Positions 59,670-64,000 of a DNA stretch of 64,000 nucleotides are shown one piece after another. Position numbers and translations under genes: made by a program. Every line of letters starts with the position of its first letter. Positions within the stretch are counted from its first letter, which is position 1. Origin of the DNA: Carettochelys insculpta (taxonomy: Eukaryota > Chordata > Testudines > Carettochelyidae); assembly GCF_033958435.1 (NCBI RefSeq), contig NC_134147.1:47486001-47550000 (forward strand), written 5' to 3'. A model generated the notes under the pieces. The model was not told the DNA's origin. It saw only the letters and a program-made list of their open reading frames with translations, and did no database searches.

Positions 59670-62245
59670 TAACTGGGGTTATGTCCATGCATGCCCGAGT
59701 TTCTAGTCTCCATCTTGATAAAATCTCCTTGCCTAGGCTGGTGAGAAATGCAAACGTTGTAAAAAGGGGAATTGCACAAATGGCGACGCCAATCCTTAGC
59801 TGCCCTTTGGGATCAAATACCCCAAATTAAAAAGCTGTTGCTGCTGCTGAGCCTGCCTTGTACCTGATCAAAACTGCAGTATGACAGTGCGTGATTTGCA
59901 GGTTTTGTAAAAGTTTTAAAGCAGCAGTGGGATTCCATCTGCACTGTCTGTTCTCCTCCCTGTGATATTCAGACAGACAACAAGAGAACCACATAGGGGC
60001 AATATTTTGACTTGCTGACCTCAGTCAGCCCATTATGTTAAAACATTTCAGCGCCACAGGAACACCTTGCAGTGTTTGTTTGCCATTTTGGAGGCAGAAA
60101 GATGCCTTTTTCAACCAGGCCGAACAGGAGGACAGTGGTGAAACTGCAAGCTTAGCCAAACAAGCCGAGAGTTCAGGTCTCTCGTGAGTGGTTCGTTGTA
60201 ACTTCGACTGTAACACGGCCAGGTACTGAAGTGCTGACAGAAGCTCTTGGGCTGCCTCATTATCTGTAAAGCCTGGCATCAGATTCGTTAGAAGCGTAAA
60301 GTTGCAGAACGTTCTGAAAGTAGCTTTCCACTTTATGCTTCAGGACAACTTATTTAAGACCTGTTCCAAGGCCCATTGCAGTAAATGGGAAGAGACCAAA
60401 CAATGTCAGTGGGCATTAGGTTGGGCTATCCATGGAAGTTAACAGCATGCAGCGTTCATAAGCTCTTCCAGAGTCCATTCCTCAGAGTTATACTGTACTT
60501 TATGGCAACATACACTTCCCTGCTGGTAGATCAGTCTGCTATCTTTCAAACTCTGTATGGGACAAATTCTTCCATATTTGCTTCCCGCGCAAGCCCATGA
60601 TGTTGAGAGAGGACATAATCTAGCTCTGAACTGCTGCACTAGAGGGCAAAAGATCTCTATTTTCCCCCAGTGCCCACTACTCTACTTTCATCTTGATGAA
60701 AATATCTTCTTCCCATAGGCTGTGAACGTCATTGTGGTTTTGTCAAAGCAATTCTTCAAAAATAACTTCCCTTCTGATGGATGAGGCATTTTCTGACTCT
60801 TCCACTAGTCAGTGAGCACAGGTACATCCTGTGTGTCTCATCTCCCTTGGATTAATGCAGGGAATTGAGGTTGTGGTAATGTAGGAATATATCCATCTGA
60901 GGACTCTGAAATCAAAGTCATCTACAGGTCTTAGTGTACTTCCCCATGTAGTGCTTCGTTCCTTGTGTCTATGGGTAGCCATGGAACGTGACTGTCAGAG
61001 GTGGTAATTGTTGGGGCTGGGAAAAGCTCAGAAATTCAGGGTAAGAAGTTCAGTTCACCTGAGCGTATGTCTGAAGAATATACAAATTTTGCGTATTACT
61101 TGAACTTGCAGAAATGAGGACCTAAAATCCCTTCCTCTAGAAATCTTGGGGGAAAAAACTCTCATGCGATTGGCAGGCCTAGCTGGAAACACATTGCAAA
61201 CATCCTTTCTCTGAGTATTTTAGCATTTCCAGTTCTGATCTCGGAATATGCAAGGGCGTAATATTCTAGTATTTTCCAATACTATCTAATGAATGAACGT
61301 GATATATTTGAAATTGCTTCTATGTTTACTAATGCTCCTCAACGTGTTCTCAGTGGACCATGAGGTTTATCCTGTCATGCTGTAACTGTCTCATACTTTG
61401 AAATCCTTCTCATGAGCACATTAGCAAAGTTGCTGGTAACACATTTGCATATTTCATAATGCAGCCAATCTCCACAAGCCAAAACTTCCACAACTGGCCA
61501 GTACACTGGGAGGCATCTCAGCATCATATGAATTTCCCTTGATGGATATCCTACTGTCTGTGATATTTTCTGCCCTTTCAGGCTTGCCTGATATTATCCA
61601 ACCCATTATATGAAATCTTCAAGACCTTACTCTTCTTTCTCTGTCTTATGTACACAACTCATCCTGACTCATTAGCTCAATGAGAAATAGATAGGCAGGA
61701 TAAACATCAGGCCCCGGTCTGATTAACAGTCACTTATTTCACTGAAATCTTCCTTCCCTCATCTCTGGAAGAGTCACAGGGAATCATGTTGACTGTAGAA
61801 CAAAATTAGATGTCATTAGAAGGCTCTGTATTAAAGCAGCTATTCTTGTGATCACATACATGCCCTTTATACTTAAAATTTGTCTGGCAGGTAATGTACA
61901 TTTGGCATTTTACATATCATGCTGCCGTCTAATGGCCCTCTGGCCCATCTGTCTCTCTGAATTCCATCACCAGTATTATTGCTTCTCACCCTTTGCTGAC
62001 TTGGGTCTGCTTTACACTTTCCACAGTCTTTCCCTTAAAGGTACAAATTGTTAGTTTGAAGGGATTGCTTACATTTAGGCTTTATTGTAACCAACACACA
62101 TGCTTTGATTTGATCACTGCAAAAGAGCTCTTGTCACCGCCATATGCCATTTCCTGTCCCTGACCACAAGTCATTGGCAAGCAAGTTATGAAGAGCCTCT
62201 AGTTAAAGACAAGCTGCTGATCAGGAGATTAGTGCTAATATAGAA
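59670..62245. other. Intronic sequence, nothing recognised
   Basis: No repeat ends, RNA gene or exon was recognised. The last FHIT coding exon is not here. Confidence 0.5.
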
Positions 62246-62248
62246 CCA

Positions 62249-63190
62249 TAAAACACTAGAACTGGAAAGGGCCTGGAGATGACATCAAGTCCATTCCCCT
62301 GCAGGTGTGGTAGGACCAAGCACCATCTAGATAATCCCTGACAGGTGTTTGTCTAGCCTGCTCTTGAAAACCCCAACTTCCACAACCTCCCTGTGTGATT
62401 TATTCCAGTGCTTAACCATTGTGACAGGTAGGAAGCTTTTCCTAATGGCCAACCTAAACCTCCCATGCTGCAAGTTAAGCCCGTTGCTTCTTGTCCTGTC
62501 ATCAGAGGCTAAGGAGAATTACACCCGTTTAGGTACTTGAAAGCTAATATCATATCCCCCCATCAGTCTTCACTTTTTCAAACTAAACAAACCCAGTTCT
62601 TTCAGTCTTCACTCATAGGTCATGTTTTCTGGATGCTTAATAATTTTTTTTGCTCTTTTGTGGACATTCTCCAGTTTCTCCACATCTTTCGTGAAATATG
62701 GTGCCCAGAGCTGGACACAATACTTCAGTTGAGGCCTAATCAGCACAGAGTAAAGCAGAAGAATTATTTCTTGTTTCTTGCTTACAACACTCCTGTTAAT
62801 ACATCCCAGACTGTTCGCGCTTTTTTTTTCTTCTTTTGGCAACAGTGTCTCACCGTTGACTTATATTTAGTTTGTGGTCACTATGACCTCTAGATTCCTT
62901 TCTGAAGTTCTCCTTCCCAGCTCCTAGACGTTCACTCTCCATCTTGTATGTGAGGAACTGATTGTTCTTTCCTAAGTGCAGTACTTTCTATTTGTTCTTG
63001 TCTCAGACCATTTCTCAAGTTTGTGCAGATCCTATCCTTCAAGGTACTTCCAACCTCTCCCAGCTTGGTACCATTTGCAAACTTCAGAAGCACACTCTTT
63101 ACTGAAGAGAGAGAACCCATCCCAAAACTGATCTCTGCAGAATCCCACTTAGGAACTTCCAGCATGGCTGTGAACCATTGATAACTGCTG
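62249..63190 (-). mobile_element. CR1 LINE 3' end, antisense, decayed
   Basis: On the minus strand, about 63165-62932 encodes KFANGTKLGE, a degenerate FADDTKLG active site. About 62842-62609 encodes SVLIRPQLKYCVQLWAPYFTKDVEKLENVHKRAKKI, the CR1 C-terminal signature. On the + strand the element starts with AGAACTGGAAAGGGCCTGGA-like sequence near 62258, the complement of the CR1 tail. Frameshifts and the lost second catalytic aspartate show an old, inactive copy. The outer 5' boundary near 63190 is approximate. Confidence 0.9.
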
Positions 63191-63399
63191 TGTGAGTGTG
63201 GTTATTCAGTTTGTTATGCAGCAAATCCAAGCTGCTATGAGCCCAATGTTGTTTACTTTATTCTTGGAATTACTGAGTAACTCTGGTGTGTCTTGTATAT
63301 TTTAGTTCCCTAAAGGTAAAATTATCCTCCAGTCAATGCCACTTTTGATGTGTTTATGTTGGTGGGAAGAACAGTATCACATCTGGATTCCCTTTAAGC

Positions 63400-63645
63400 T
63401 CATTCCAGAATCAAAGTTTCCCTGTTACAATGGCTCCATTGGGTGAGGCAGTTAAGGCACCTTCCTTTCATAGCAACTGTATGCAAGGGAACAATGAGGC
63501 CAGCATCATATCTGACCACTTTTGCCTTCTGGTATCCATATTCCAGCTGGGTGATCAAGAGGTGGCCTTTCAGAGGGACTCAAACTTACCACCTAGTGAA
63601 TTACAGTGCAGCATCTTAACCACCCAGCCACTGCACTTCATATTC
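63400..63645 (-). mobile_element. tRNA-derived SINE, decayed
   Basis: On the minus strand the head near 63642 reads GTGGCTGGGTGGTTAAGATG (box A-like), followed about 35 bp later by GGTAAGTTTGAGTCCCTCTG (box B-like). The rest is a body running toward 63400. The open frame on the opposite strand (63430-63651) is incidental. The 3' end is uncertain. Confidence 0.6.
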
Positions 63646-64000
63646 TTCTGAAGCTAGACTCGGCCTTGCAATGATCTAGTTCCTCCCATGCTGGTGCTGA
63701 GTTTGATGTAGCAACTGTTACCCCCAAGTAAACTGAGACCAAAGCCCAGGGTACTGTACAACAGATTATTTTAACAGATTTTCCCCCCTGAATAAAGTCA
63801 ATACAAAGTAATTATTTTAACAGAAAAATAATAGGAGTGGGAGGAATGGCTGGCAATTTAGAACCATCTGCGACTGATAGTGCTGATTCAGCGTCTTTTA
63901 CAATAATAGGCTGTTACAACCCATGTCTCCGTATTCTCCTCTGAGTCCCTAACAGAAAAATGGGGAACCTCATGGTGCTGGCCCAAGGCCCACTGAGCTC

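Larger units (their letters stand above)
54530..64000 (+). other. FHIT: FHIT intron downstream of the triad exon (partial, human intron 8 equivalent)
   Basis: This is the 5' part of the intron following the triad exon. I looked for the expected last coding exon (a segment starting LQKHDKEDF in human) and did not see it, so the intron extends past the window. It contains a CR1 tail, a decayed minus-strand CR1 and a tRNA-derived SINE. Confidence 0.8.

Overview
This window is vertebrate nuclear DNA and lies almost entirely inside the introns of one gene. The only protein-coding exon of a host gene that I can support is a 69-bp exon at 54461-54529 on the + strand. It encodes the histidine-triad segment of FHIT (residues [14 protein letters not shown] and onward), with a clean pyrimidine-rich acceptor and a GTAGGT donor. 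Everything upstream is therefore read as part of the preceding FHIT intron (intron 7 in human numbering), and everything downstream as part of the next one (intron 8). In human, this gene has very large introns that span the common fragile site FRA3B. A 64-kb window with a single exon fits that layout.

The repeat content points to a turtle, most likely a cryptodire. There are several CR1 LINE copies with reptile-type 3' tails. One copy has an intact 307-codon reverse-transcriptase ORF (28705-29628). A tRNA-derived SINE with a CR1-like tail (about 47988-48185) matches the tortoise Pol III/SINE design. There are also hAT-like TIR elements, TA-flanked Tc1/mariner-like MITEs, old MIR-like SINEs and GC-rich repeats of the kind I associate with chelonian genomes. 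The species cannot be fixed from the sequence alone.

Layout: 0-10 kb holds terminal fragments of a foldback/Penelope-like family, hAT-like elements, a Tc1/mariner-like MITE, a MIR and a striking 436-bp inverted-repeat insertion at 6885-7320. 12-19 kb holds two more foldback copies with 11-12 bp target duplications, a CR1 tail, a GC-rich repeat and two adjacent hAT-like elements, one of them interrupted. 23-31 kb holds a GC-rich repeat, a second mariner-like MITE, the best CR1 copy and an LTR-like segment. 33-45 kb is mostly unique intron, with a 6 x 36-bp minisatellite at 44895-45110. 45-52 kb holds a foldback relative, a second CR1, the tRNA-CR1 SINE and GC-rich repeats. 54.5 kb is the FHIT exon. 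59-64 kb holds a CR1 tail, a decayed minus-strand CR1 and a tRNA-derived SINE.

There is no bacterial-type gene organisation, CRISPR array or operon here. Most long open frames are chance or repeat-driven. The best candidates for something under-described are the foldback family, with its hairpin structure, precise 11-12 bp target duplications and a hammerhead-like core motif, and the period-36 minisatellite.
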